This document shows positions 1 through 7,604 of a stretch of DNA of 64,000 nt, piece by piece. The first letter of the stretch is position 1. Each line of letters starts with the position of its first letter. Position numbers and translations under genes: made by a program. The stretch is from positions 1,364,001-1,428,000 of the forward strand of contig OY970313.1 in assembly GCA_963716445.1 (NCBI GenBank). Reading direction: 5' to 3'. The notes below the pieces were generated by a model, which worked only from the letters and a program-made list of their open reading frames with translations, had not been told where the DNA came from and ran no database searches. The DNA comes from JAAYBF01 sp963716445 (lineage in GTDB: Bacteria > Actinomycetota > Thermoleophilia > Solirubrobacterales > Thermoleophilaceae).

Positions 1-80
1 AGCGGCCCGAGCCGATGCGTCGGCGGTCGATCACCAACGTGCCGGCCGATGGCGCGCGGATCCGGGTGGCGGCGCGTTGA
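1..80 (+). CDS. C-terminal end of an upstream gene, product unclear (partial)
   Basis: One frame is open from the window edge and stops at TGA 78-80. It encodes about 25 residues ending in RSITNVPADGARIRVAAR. The stop overlaps the TTG start of the TetR gene by 4 nt (TTGA), the coupling style used throughout this window. The basic, Gly/Arg-rich tail resembles the last strands of some actinobacterial cytochromes P450, but that is a guess from a very short piece. Without upstream sequence the product cannot be named. Confidence 0.35.
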   Translation, partial: RPEPMRRRSITNVPADGARIRVAAR

Positions 81-754
81 CGGTCTCAACCCTGACGACC
101 GCCGGAGATCCGATCGCCGAGACGGCAGGCCCGCCGGCCCGTCACCGGCGACAGGCGGAGACGCGATCGGCGCTGCTGCGGGCCGCGATCGATCTCTGCT
201 CGACCCGCGGCATCGATGGCCCTACGATCGACGAGATCGCCGCCGCCGCGGGATTCACCAAGGGCGCCTTCTACGCGAACTTCGCCAGCAAGCACGACCT
301 CTACGTGGCGATGATCGACGAGCGCTTCGCCAGCGAGCTGGAGCGGCTCGAGCGGGCGCTGGCAGGCGAGGGAGAGCCTACCGCGGAGGCCTCGTCCGCG
401 GCCGTCGGCTTCGTCGCCTCCGTCAACGCCGCGCCCGGCGGGGCCCGTCTCTTCTTCGAGCTGGTGACCTTCGCCGCCCGCGACGAGCGCCTGCGCGTGC
501 GCTTGGCCGACCGCTACGGCTCGCTCCAGCGGCGGATCGCGGAGATCTACCGCCACTGGTCGCGCGACTTCCCAGCCCAGCCGCCGATTCCGCTCGAGCA
601 GATCACCGCGATGACCATCGCGATGGGCAACGGCTTCCTGCTCGAGCAGCAGATCGACCCCGAGGTGCCCGACGAGCGCTATGGGACGATGCTCGCCGTC
701 TTCTTCAGGGGACTCCAGGCGATGGCGCTCGGCTGGGAGCCGGGGAGCGACTAG
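77..754 (+). CDS. TetR/AcrR family transcriptional regulator
   Basis: Predicted DNA-binding repressor of 225 residues, a normal TetR length. The N-terminal helix-turn-helix lies at about residues 25-75 and includes GIDGPTIDEIAAAAGFTKGA followed by FYANFASKHDLY, the TetR signature. The C-terminal ligand domain (about 85-225) is variable, so the effector cannot be predicted. The TTG start is chosen because it overlaps the preceding stop codon. The 3' end overlaps the convergent gatD gene by 4 bp. Its target may be the upstream gene cut off by the window edge (inference). Family assignment is secure. Confidence 0.9.
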   Translation: MTVSTLTTAGDPIAETAGPPARHRRQAETRSALLRAAIDLCSTRGIDGPTIDEIAAAAGFTKGAFYANFASKHDLYVAMIDERFASELERLERALAGEGEPTAEASSAAVGFVASVNAAPGGARLFFELVTFAARDERLRVRLADRYGSLQRRIAEIYRHWSRDFPAQPPIPLEQITAMTIAMGNGFLLEQQIDPEVPDERYGTMLAVFFRGLQAMALGWEPGSD

Positions 755-1476
755 ACGCCGGCGGCCCGCCGGGCGGACCGGTGGGCCGCGTCCTCGAGGC
801 GATCGTCGAGCGGCTCGAGCTCGATTCCCAGCGCGAGCTCGATCAGCCGATCGGCGAGCCAGACGTTCTTCGGCAGCAGCGGGCCGTGGAGGTAGGTGCC
901 GACGACGTTGGCGCTGTGAACGCCCTCGAAGCCGTCGCCGCCGTTGTTGCCGTGGCCGGAGAGCACACGGCCCAGCGGTCGCTCGCCCGGTCCGAGATAG
1001 GTGCGCCCGCCGTGGTTCTCGAAGCCGGCGATCGTCCGCGTCCCGGAACCGAGGTCGGCCTCGATCGCGCAGTTGCCGATCAGCCGCGGGCCGTCCTCGC
1101 GGACGGTGCGGAGGTCGACGAGGCCGACGCCGGGCAGCTCGTCGTCTCCGAGCTGATAGCTGTGGCCGAGCAGCTGGTAGCCGCCGCAGACGGCGAGCAC
1201 GACGGCGCCGCGGTCGCGAGCCGAGTGGAGGGCGTCGCGCTTGGTCGCGACCATGTCCTCGGCGACCGCGGCCTGGTCGCGGTCCTGGCCGCCGCCGATG
1301 TAGAGGAGGTCGTGCGAGCCGGCGTCGAGCGGCTCGCCGAGCGAAGCCGACGCCAGCTCGAAGCCGAGGCCGCGCCACTCGCAACGGGCGCGCAGCACGG
1401 CGATGTTGCCACGGTCGGCATAGATGTTCATCAGCTCCGGGTAGAGCGCGCAGACGCGCAGCGTGGGGGAGGTCAC
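751..1476 (-). CDS. gatD: Lipid II isoglutaminyl synthase, glutaminase subunit GatD
   Basis: Class I glutamine amidotransferase (241 aa) that releases ammonia for MurT, which amidates the D-Glu carboxylate of lipid II; the complex acts at the cytoplasmic face of the membrane. Visible are the nucleophile loop LAVCGGYQLLG (Cys97), the motif GFENHGGRTYLG (about 151-162) and the catalytic His of GTYLHGP (His197). These spacings match characterised GatD proteins. The GTG start overlaps the stop of the methyltransferase gene by 4 nt (GTGA), so translation is probably coupled. MurT is encoded two genes upstream in the same operon. It converges on the TetR gene. Confidence 0.9.
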   Translation of the reverse strand: MTSPTLRVCALYPELMNIYADRGNIAVLRARCEWRGLGFELASASLGEPLDAGSHDLLYIGGGQDRDQAAVAEDMVATKRDALHSARDRGAVVLAVCGGYQLLGHSYQLGDDELPGVGLVDLRTVREDGPRLIGNCAIEADLGSGTRTIAGFENHGGRTYLGPGERPLGRVLSGHGNNGGDGFEGVHSANVVGTYLHGPLLPKNVWLADRLIELALGIELEPLDDRLEDAAHRSARRAAGV

Positions 1477-2213
1477 TTCGGCCCCTCCAGCAGCACGACG
1501 GTGCTGCCGACGTAGTCGGGCGTCGCCGGCACCTGGCGGGGGGCGAGCGCCCGCAGGCCGGCGGCGTGGCCCTCGTCCTCGAGCGTCACCGCCGTGCAGC
1601 CGTCGAGCGCGATCGTCGCGAGCTCCTCGGTCAACTCGCCGGTCGGCGACACCGCCTGGCGGACACGGTCGATCGCCACCCGGTCGCCCTCGTCGCGCAC
1701 CGCGACGGGGGTCGAGGAGAGCACCCAGCCGTCGCGCTCGAGCACGTCGGGCAGCGGGGGCCGGGACTCGCCGGGGGAGACCGCGTCGAAGGGATCGGCG
1801 AGGGCGAGGGCGAGCAGCCCGCCCGGCTCCAGGTGACGCGCCACGGCGGCCAGCATCGCGGCGCGTCCGCGGCGACCGCCGAGCAGCTGGACGACCTGCA
1901 TCGCCAGCAGCGCGAGCGGGAAGCGCCGGTCGAGCGAGAGCGTGCGCGCGTCGGCGACGACGGCGCGAGCGCTCAGACCGGCGGCGGCCGCACGTTCGTT
2001 GCAGGCTCCGACGAGCAGCGGATCGGCATCGACGCCCACGAGCTCGTGTCCCTGGGCGGCGAGCTCGAGCGCCACTCGGCCGGTGCCGCAGCCGACGTCG
2101 AGGACCGGCCCGCCGCGCTCGGCGGCAAGCTCGCGCCACAGCTCGAGGTCGGCGCCGTAGGACGCGCACTCGACGTCGTGCCAGGCGGCGGCGTCGGTGG
2201 CCGTGCCGGTCAT
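1473..2213 (-). CDS. Class I SAM-dependent methyltransferase lying between murT and gatD
   Basis: 246 aa with a Rossmann methyltransferase fold. Motif I is VLDVGCGTGRVALEL (about residues 37-51), the acidic end of strand 2 is ELVGVDADP, and a post-motif region LEPGGLLALALADPF follows. The N-terminal segment WHDVECASYGADLELWREL is typical of small-molecule methyltransferases of the Methyltransf_25/11 type. The substrate is unknown. It starts 7 nt after the murT stop and overlaps gatD by 4 nt, so it is embedded in the lipid II amidation operon. A role in modifying a cell-wall precursor is only an inference from position. Confidence 0.85.
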   Translation of the reverse strand: MTGTATDAAAWHDVECASYGADLELWRELAAERGGPVLDVGCGTGRVALELAAQGHELVGVDADPLLVGACNERAAAAGLSARAVVADARTLSLDRRFPLALLAMQVVQLLGGRRGRAAMLAAVARHLEPGGLLALALADPFDAVSPGESRPPLPDVLERDGWVLSSTPVAVRDEGDRVAIDRVRQAVSPTGELTEELATIALDGCTAVTLEDEGHAAGLRALAPRQVPATPDYVGSTVVLLEGPK

Positions 2214-2220
2214 CAGGGAT

Positions 2221-3594
2221 TCAATCCGCCCACCGGGAGGCGAGTCCCCTGCGGCTGAGCAGGTCGCGCAGCTCGAGCAGCGCCGTGTAGGTGGGGAGCG
2301 CGTAGAGCGGGTGGCCGGGCTCGCCGGCGGCGACCGCCGCGTCGAGCGAGCGTCCGAGTCGCCGGTCGACCGCCGGCTCGGCCTCGATCCCCGCGTACTT
2401 CAACCGCAGCGCCATCTCCTCGGCGCGCGTGCCCGAGCAGGTGACGCGGCGGACGCGGCCGGCCAGCAGCTCGAAGTCGGCGTCCCAGATCCAGGAGACG
2501 TCGCGACCATCGGCGATCCCGTCGTTGAGGGCGATCCAGAGGTCGACCCGGTCGTCCTCGAGCGTCAGCGTGCGCAGCACCTCGTTCGCGCCGGCCGGGT
2601 TCTTGACGAGCAGGATCGAGACCGGCCGGCTCGCTCCGTCCAGCACGGGCACGGCGATCGTCTCGACGCGGCCGAAGGCGCCGCCGAAGCCCTCGAGCGC
2701 GAGCCGCACGTCCTCGAGCGTCGCGCCGAGCTCGAGCGCCAGCGCCGTGGCCGCGACCGCGTTGTAGACGTTGTAGAGCCCGGGCACGGGGAGCCGCACG
2801 TCGATCGTCCCCGCCGGCGTGCGGATCGTCACCGCGGCGCCGCGCATTCCCTCGAGCACGACACGCTCGGCCTCGACGGACGGCCGAGGCCGCTCGCGAC
2901 CGCAGCCGGGACAGCGGTAGCGGCCGAGGTGGCCGAGGTAGACGGCGTCGTAGACGTACGGGGCGCCGCAGTTACGGCAGTGCTTGGAGTCCGCCGCGTG
3001 CTGGAGCTCGGGCAGCGCCTGCGAGTCGTCGCCGATCCCGAAGTAGACGACGCCCTCGCGTCCGCGACCGAGGTCCGCGACGAGCGGGTCGTCGGCGTTG
3101 AGCACGAAGCTCGCCGCGCCGGCCTGCTCGGCCACCAGCGCGGCCCAGCCCTCCGCCAGCGACTCGAGCTCGCCGTAGCGGTCGAGCTGGTCGCGAAACA
3201 GGTTCGCGAGCAGGTAGGTCCCCGGTCGCAGCGACCGCGCGACGGACGGCAGCCACGCCTCGTCGACCTCGAACAGCCCGAGCTGACCGCGGCCGCGACG
3301 GGCGTCGAGCAGCGCCGTCGCGACGCCCCAGCCCATGTTCGAGCCGGCGCGGTTGTGGACTACCTTCTCGCCCGCCCGCCCGAGGATCGCGGCGACCATC
3401 GCCGTCGTCGTCGTCTTGCCGTTGGTCGCCGAGAGGACCGCCGCCCCGTCGTCGAGCTCCGATCCCATCCGCTCGAGCGCACGTGGGCTGACGCGCAGCA
3501 GCAGCCGGCCGGGCAGCGTCGTGCCCCCGCCGCGGCCGAGCAGGCGGGACAGCGAGCGCACGACACGGGCGAGCGGGCGCCAGAGGCCGAGCAT
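2221..3594 (-). CDS. murT: Lipid II isoglutaminyl synthase, Mur-ligase-like subunit MurT
   Basis: ATP-dependent ligase subunit (457 aa) that amidates D-glutamate of lipid II using ammonia from GatD. It has a Mur-ligase central domain with the P-loop LSATNGKTTTTAMVAAIL (about residues 54-71). Two CxxC pairs (CRNCG about 21 residues before CPGCG) form the zinc ribbon known in MurT proteins. The C-terminal DUF1727-type domain contains LLVKNPAGANEVL. The start is the ATG that overlaps the stop of the upstream lipid-kinase-like gene by one base (TGATG). Length and domain order are normal for MurT. In other bacteria gatD directly follows murT; here a methyltransferase gene separates them. Confidence 0.93.
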   Translation of the reverse strand: MLGLWRPLARVVRSLSRLLGRGGGTTLPGRLLLRVSPRALERMGSELDDGAAVLSATNGKTTTTAMVAAILGRAGEKVVHNRAGSNMGWGVATALLDARRGRGQLGLFEVDEAWLPSVARSLRPGTYLLANLFRDQLDRYGELESLAEGWAALVAEQAGAASFVLNADDPLVADLGRGREGVVYFGIGDDSQALPELQHAADSKHCRNCGAPYVYDAVYLGHLGRYRCPGCGRERPRPSVEAERVVLEGMRGAAVTIRTPAGTIDVRLPVPGLYNVYNAVAATALALELGATLEDVRLALEGFGGAFGRVETIAVPVLDGASRPVSILLVKNPAGANEVLRTLTLEDDRVDLWIALNDGIADGRDVSWIWDADFELLAGRVRRVTCSGTRAEEMALRLKYAGIEAEPAVDRRLGRSLDAAVAAGEPGHPLYALPTYTALLELRDLLSRRGLASRWAD

Positions 3595-4529
3595 CAGCGC
3601 GGCACGATCACCCGCAGGCAGCGCGGCTCGACCTCCACGCGCGCCGGCACTGCCCCGATCGGATCGCCGTCCGCGTAGATCTCGAAGGGGCGGTCGGAGG
3701 CGATCTCGATCGACGCTCCGCGCCAAGAGTGGACGTAGGGCTCGGACAGATGGCTGCCGTTGAAGACCTTCGGCAGCAGGCGTGTCAGGAAGCGCAACTT
3801 CGACACGGCGCCGAGCGCCACCACGTCCAGCAGCCCGTCGTCGAGCTCCGCCTGGGGCGCGACGAACATCCCGCCGCCGTAGGCGCGCGAGTTCGCGACG
3901 CCGAGCGAGAAGCCGCACAGCTCGTGGCGCTCGCCGTCGATCGTCACCACGAACCGCGCCGGTCGCCAGCCGGCGAGGGCGCGCAGCGCCGCGTAGACGT
4001 AGACGAGGTTGCCGCGGATCAGCCGCGCCTCGTTGGCGATCCGGTTCGCATCGGAGTCGAAGCCGAAGCTGGCGATGCCGAGGTACGGCTCGCCGTCGAC
4101 GGTCGCCATGTCGATCGACCACTCGCGGCCCTCGACGGCGATCCGCGTCGCCGCGACCGGGTCGGTCGGAATGCCGAGCACGCGGGCGAGGTCGTTGCCG
4201 CGACCGCCGGGGACGATCGCGAGCGTCGAGTCGGTGTGGCGCAGCTCCGCGGCGATCGGCCGCAGCAGTCCGTCGCCGCCGATCGCGACGACGTTCTCGC
4301 CGTTCGCCGCCGCCTCGGCGGCGGCCGCGCGCGCGTGGTCGATGTCGCGCGTCTCGACTACGCGGTGCGCGGTGCCGAGCCGTTGCAGCTCGGCGACCGC
4401 GAGCGGCAGCCGCTCGAGCCCACGACCGCCGGCGGCCGCCGGGTTGCAGATGACCGCCAAGGGTCGGCTCACGCGCGGCAGTGTATGGCCGGGGTGGGCC
4501 GGACCCGAAGCCGTCCTCGCCGCGCTCAT
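3594..4529 (-). CDS. Diacylglycerol kinase / sphingosine kinase-family lipid kinase
   Basis: About 311 aa from the ATG that overlaps the HAD gene stop (ATGA); a GTG at 4472 would give 292 aa without the low-complexity first 19 residues and is a real alternative. The N-terminal ATP-binding half shows AVICNPAAAGGRG, NVVAIGGDGLLRPI and IVPGGRGNDLARVLGI, the DagK/LCB5 catalytic-domain signatures. The C-terminal beta-sandwich includes GLLDVVALGAVSKL. The family phosphorylates diacylglycerol or related lipids; the exact substrate here is not deducible. Being upstream of murT, it could recycle lipid released during envelope synthesis (inference). Confidence 0.87.
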   Translation of the reverse strand: MSAARTASGPAHPGHTLPRVSRPLAVICNPAAAGGRGLERLPLAVAELQRLGTAHRVVETRDIDHARAAAAEAAANGENVVAIGGDGLLRPIAAELRHTDSTLAIVPGGRGNDLARVLGIPTDPVAATRIAVEGREWSIDMATVDGEPYLGIASFGFDSDANRIANEARLIRGNLVYVYAALRALAGWRPARFVVTIDGERHELCGFSLGVANSRAYGGGMFVAPQAELDDGLLDVVALGAVSKLRFLTRLLPKVFNGSHLSEPYVHSWRGASIEIASDRPFEIYADGDPIGAVPARVEVEPRCLRVIVPR

Positions 4530-5326
4530 TGCGCCAGCACGAGCGCGCGCAGGTCGTCGGCGACCGCCACCGGGGTGGCCCCGTCGGCGGCCGCGGCCTG
4601 CTCCGCGCTCGTGCTCCCGCTCAGGACCAGCGCCGCGTCGAGGCCGGCCGCGGCGGCGGCCGCGACGTCGGAGTCGAGCCGGTCGCCGATCGCCAGCGTG
4701 CGGCCGTCGCCCATCCGGTCGATCGCCGTCAGGAAGAGCTGCGGCTGCGGCTTCCCGGCGATCTCCGCCGTGACGCCCGACCCGGTCTCGACGGCGGCCA
4801 GGAGGGCGCCGGTCCCCGGCCAGTCCCCGCCGGGCATCGGCAGCGTCGGATCGCGGCCGGTGGCCAGCAGGTCGCCGCCGCGGCGGGCCGCCAGCACGGC
4901 CGTGCGCAGGTCGCCGTAGTCGACGCGATCGGTCCCGCCGACGACCACGACCTCGGCCCGCGACGCCAGGTCGGTGCCGTTCAGGACCCGCAGGCCGGCG
5001 TCGGCGACGTGGCGCGCGAGCGACTCGGTCCCGATGACGAACGCCGTCCTGCCCTGACGCGTGTCGGCGAGCAGGTGCTGGATGGCGCCGCCGACCGTGA
5101 CGACGTCGGCGAGTGCCGCCTGGATGCCCAGCCGCCAGAGCTTCGCCACCTGGTCCTCGCCGGAGTGCCAGGAGTTGTTCGTCGCGAAGGCGACGCGCTT
5201 GCCGGCGGCGCGCAGCGCCGCGACCGCCTCCGGCGAGCCGGGAATCGCCTCGTCGCCGACCCAGACGCACCCGTCGAGGTCGAGGATCACCTGGTCGTAT
5301 CGCTGGAGGAGGGGGGAGAGGGTCAC
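4526..5326 (-). CDS. HAD-superfamily (NagD-like, subclass IIA) phosphatase
   Basis: 266 aa. HAD motif I is VILDLDGCVWVGDEAIPGS near the N-terminus (Asp nucleophile and acid/base). Motif II is AFATNNSW, the lysine motif is EIAGKPQPQLF, and motif IV is LAIGDRLDSDVAAAAAAGLD. The cap position and length fit the NagD / p-nitrophenylphosphatase / phosphoglycolate phosphatase group. The physiological substrate is unknown. The GTG start is chosen because the DLDGxxxxG motif must lie near the N-terminus. It is the first gene of the minus-strand operon leading to murT and gatD, and is divergent from the cyclophilin gene. Confidence 0.88.
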   Translation of the reverse strand: MTLSPLLQRYDQVILDLDGCVWVGDEAIPGSPEAVAALRAAGKRVAFATNNSWHSGEDQVAKLWRLGIQAALADVVTVGGAIQHLLADTRQGRTAFVIGTESLARHVADAGLRVLNGTDLASRAEVVVVGGTDRVDYGDLRTAVLAARRGGDLLATGRDPTLPMPGGDWPGTGALLAAVETGSGVTAEIAGKPQPQLFLTAIDRMGDGRTLAIGDRLDSDVAAAAAAGLDAALVLSGSTSAEQAAAADGATPVAVADDLRALVLAQ

Positions 5327-5365
5327 GTTCGACGGGCAATCGTAGAGCCGGCTAGGCTGCGCGCC

Positions 5366-6043
5366 GTGATCCGCACACCGCTCACGGTGCTGGCGCTCGT
5401 CGCCCTGCTCGCCGGCTCGGGCTGCGGTGACGACGACTCGGACACCAAGCCCAGCGGCGACGACGGCGCGCAGACGACCGCGGCGCAGAAGTGCCGCGAC
5501 GTGGCGGCGCCCGCACCGAAGCCCGACGGCGGCCAGAGCAAGCCGAAGCGGAAGCTCGATCCCGGCGCCACTCACGAGGTGACGTTCCGGACGAGCTGCG
5601 GCGACTTCAAGGTCCGTCTCGACGTCGAGGGGGCGCCCAGCACCGCGGCCTCGTTCGCCTCGCTCGCGCGCAAGGGGTTCTACGACGACACGGCGTTCCA
5701 CCGGATCGTGCCCGGCTTCGTGATCCAGGGCGGCGACCCGACCGGCACGGGCAGCGGAGGGCCCGGCTACAAGACCGTCGACAAGCCGCCGCCGAACGCC
5801 CGCTACACGCGTGGCGTGGTCTCGATGGCCAAGACCGGCGCCGAGGCCCCCGGAACGTCGGGCAGCCAGTTCTACGTGGTGACCGGCGCAGACGCCGGGC
5901 TGCCGCCGGAGTACGCGATCGTCGGTGAGGTCGTCGAGGGATTCGACACGGTGCGGCGGATCGAGAGGCTCGGCGATCCGAACGGCAGCGAGCAGCCGCT
6001 GCGGCCGGTCGTCGTCGAACGGGCCACCGTCAGCCGCTCGTAG
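5366..6043 (+). CDS. Exported peptidyl-prolyl cis-trans isomerase (cyclophilin type)
   Basis: 225 aa from a GTG start. The first ~20 residues form a hydrophobic export signal ending in LLAGSGCGDD. The Cys suggests a lipoprotein, although the GSGC box is not a textbook lipobox. An Asp/Lys/Pro-rich linker follows. The cyclophilin domain (about 65-225) carries the active-site stretch AFHRIVPGFVIQGGDPTGTG and GTSGSQFYVVTG. It should assist folding of exported proteins outside the membrane. The gene stands alone; its 3' end faces a convergent gene across a ~110-bp gap that holds a repeated palindrome. Confidence 0.93.
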   Translation: MIRTPLTVLALVALLAGSGCGDDDSDTKPSGDDGAQTTAAQKCRDVAAPAPKPDGGQSKPKRKLDPGATHEVTFRTSCGDFKVRLDVEGAPSTAASFASLARKGFYDDTAFHRIVPGFVIQGGDPTGTGSGGPGYKTVDKPPPNARYTRGVVSMAKTGAEAPGTSGSQFYVVTGADAGLPPEYAIVGEVVEGFDTVRRIERLGDPNGSEQPLRPVVVERATVSRS

Positions 6044-6088
6044 CGCGCCCTTCGACTCTCCGTTGCGACCAGTGTCCGCGCTTGAACG

Positions 6089-6131
6089 CGTTTCGGACAG
6101 TTGTGCACACCAGGGTGTGCACGATCATCCG
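6089..6131. repeat. Palindromic intergenic element, copy 1
   Basis: The core is a 20-bp imperfect palindrome, GTGCACACC-AG-GGTGTGCAC (6103-6122), in the gap between two convergent genes. Reverse-complemented, the whole 43 bp aligns with the element at 30959-31000 with about 36 of 43 positions shared, well beyond the palindrome itself. The function is unknown. A bidirectional terminator or a protein-binding site are the obvious options, but no T-tract follows the stem. Confidence 0.7.
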
Positions 6132-6151
6132 AGCCGTCGCCAGGCCGGTGC

Positions 6152-6760
6152 TCAGCCGCTGGCGCGGTCGGCGGCGGCCCTGGCCTGACGGCGCCGGCCG
6201 AAGAACGCCAGCAGGCCGAGGACGGCGACGACGACGATCACGCCGAGCAGCAGGCCGCCGATCGTTCCGACGCCGCCGAACGGCAGGGCGATCAGCTTCG
6301 CCACGCCGAAGCCGACGACTACGAGCAGCAACACGATCGCCACGAGGATCAGGATGCCGCGGGCGCGGCTCATGGCGCTGGCGCCGGGAGCGGGGGCGAT
6401 CAGCCCCATCATCCGCAGCATGAAGAGCTGGCGGCCCGACGGCGGCGCCTGTCCGAGCTTCTGGACGGCCGCCTTGAGGTCGTCCGGGCGCCGCTCGGCG
6501 AGCGCCATCGAGGCATTCATCATCTGGCGCAGCGCGGGCCGCTCCTGCGGGTGGCAGCCGGCCAGTGCCTCGTTGAAGTACTTGCGCGCCGTCGCGGCGT
6601 CGTAGCGCTCGGCGGCCCGGGCGGCGAGCAGCGCCTTGGCGGCGACGCGATGCTTGGACTCGCTCTGGAGCTGCTCGTCGGTGCGCTCCTCCAGGAGCTG
6701 GACCGCGGCGAGCGAGCCGACCTGGATCTGCTGGACCTTCTGCTGTCTCTGCCTGGCCAC
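6152..6760 (-). CDS. Hypothetical membrane protein with helical N-terminal domain
   Basis: 202 aa. Residues 1-130 are predicted helical and charged, with a TPR-like feel (KALLAARAAERYDAATARKY) but no clear repeat periodicity. Two strong transmembrane segments follow at about 135-158 (GILILVAIVLLLVVVGFGVA) and 164-188 (GTIGGLLLGVIVVVAVLG), and then a basic tail GRRRQARAA. This suggests a cytoplasmic N-domain anchored by a C-terminal hairpin. No family recognised. It is divergent from the thioesterase gene (37-bp gap), so the two may share a control region. Confidence 0.75.
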   Translation of the reverse strand: MARQRQQKVQQIQVGSLAAVQLLEERTDEQLQSESKHRVAAKALLAARAAERYDAATARKYFNEALAGCHPQERPALRQMMNASMALAERRPDDLKAAVQKLGQAPPSGRQLFMLRMMGLIAPAPGASAMSRARGILILVAIVLLLVVVGFGVAKLIALPFGGVGTIGGLLLGVIVVVAVLGLLAFFGRRRQARAAADRASG

Positions 6761-6797
6761 GGAGCGCAGTCTATTCGGCGCGCATAGGATCGCCGGC

Positions 6798-7598
6798 GTG
6801 GTCGATCCAGCCGGCGCCGAGGCCTTCTACGTCCGCGACGGCGAGGGCTTCGAGTCCACGGATCTGACGCGCGGGCCGTGGGACGAGAGCAGCCAGCACG
6901 CCGGTCCGCCGAGCGCGCTGCTCGGCCGGGCGCTCGACGGCGCCGGCCGCCTCGAGCACGCCCAGCTCGCACGCGTCACCTACGAGATCCTGAGACCGGT
7001 CCCGATCGGGCGGCTCGAGGCGACGGCCGAGGTCGTGCGGCCCGGGCGCAGCGTCGAGCTGGTCGAGGGGTCGCTCTCGCACGCCGGAGAGACCGTGATC
7101 CGCGCCCGCGCCTGGCGGATCCGGACCACCGACGTCGATCTCGGCGCTCACGTGCCGACCGAGCCCGCACCGCTCCCCGATCCCGACGGCGCGACCGTCA
7201 AGGACTTCTTCCCGGTCGCCTGGGACCGCGGCTACCACACGGCGATGGAGGTGCGGTTCGTCGCCGGCGGCTTCCTCGAGGCGGGACCGGCGCAGGCCTG
7301 GCTGCGGATGCGCGTTGCGCTGATCGAGGGGGAGGAGCCCACTCCGCGCGACCGGGTGCTCGTCGCCTCCGACACCGGCAACGGCATCAGCGCCGCGCTC
7401 GACTACCACCGATATCTCTTCATAAACACCGACCTGACGGTCAACCTGCGGCGGCTGCCGGCGGGGGAGTGGGTCGGGCTCGACGCCGTGACCTACGCCG
7501 GCGCCCACGGCGTCGGGCTCTCGGACACCTCGCTGCACGACGAGGCCGGCATGATCGGACGGGCGACCCAGGCGCTGCTGATCGCCGAGCGCAGCTGA
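6798..7598 (+). CDS. Acyl-CoA thioesterase, TesB-like double hot-dog fold
   Basis: 266 aa from a GTG start. Two hot-dog halves can be made out. The first contains RGPWDESSQHAGPPSALLGR and YEILRPVPIGRLEATAEVVR. The second contains DTGNGISAALDYHRYLFINT and GEWVGLDAVTYAGAHGVGLS, with Asp in the usual catalytic neighbourhood. Proteins of this type hydrolyse acyl-CoA esters; chain-length preference is not visible. The 3' end lies 6 bp from the convergent antiporter gene. Confidence 0.82.
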   Translation: MVDPAGAEAFYVRDGEGFESTDLTRGPWDESSQHAGPPSALLGRALDGAGRLEHAQLARVTYEILRPVPIGRLEATAEVVRPGRSVELVEGSLSHAGETVIRARAWRIRTTDVDLGAHVPTEPAPLPDPDGATVKDFFPVAWDRGYHTAMEVRFVAGGFLEAGPAQAWLRMRVALIEGEEPTPRDRVLVASDTGNGISAALDYHRYLFINTDLTVNLRRLPAGEWVGLDAVTYAGAHGVGLSDTSLHDEAGMIGRATQALLIAERS

Positions 7599-7604
7599 GC
7601 CGCC

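Noticed and set aside
49..1515. 488-codon plus-strand frame across the TetR and gatD genes
   Set aside because: It overlaps two genes with convincing family motifs in other frames and encodes Arg/Ala-rich sequence typical of an out-of-frame reading of G+C-rich DNA.
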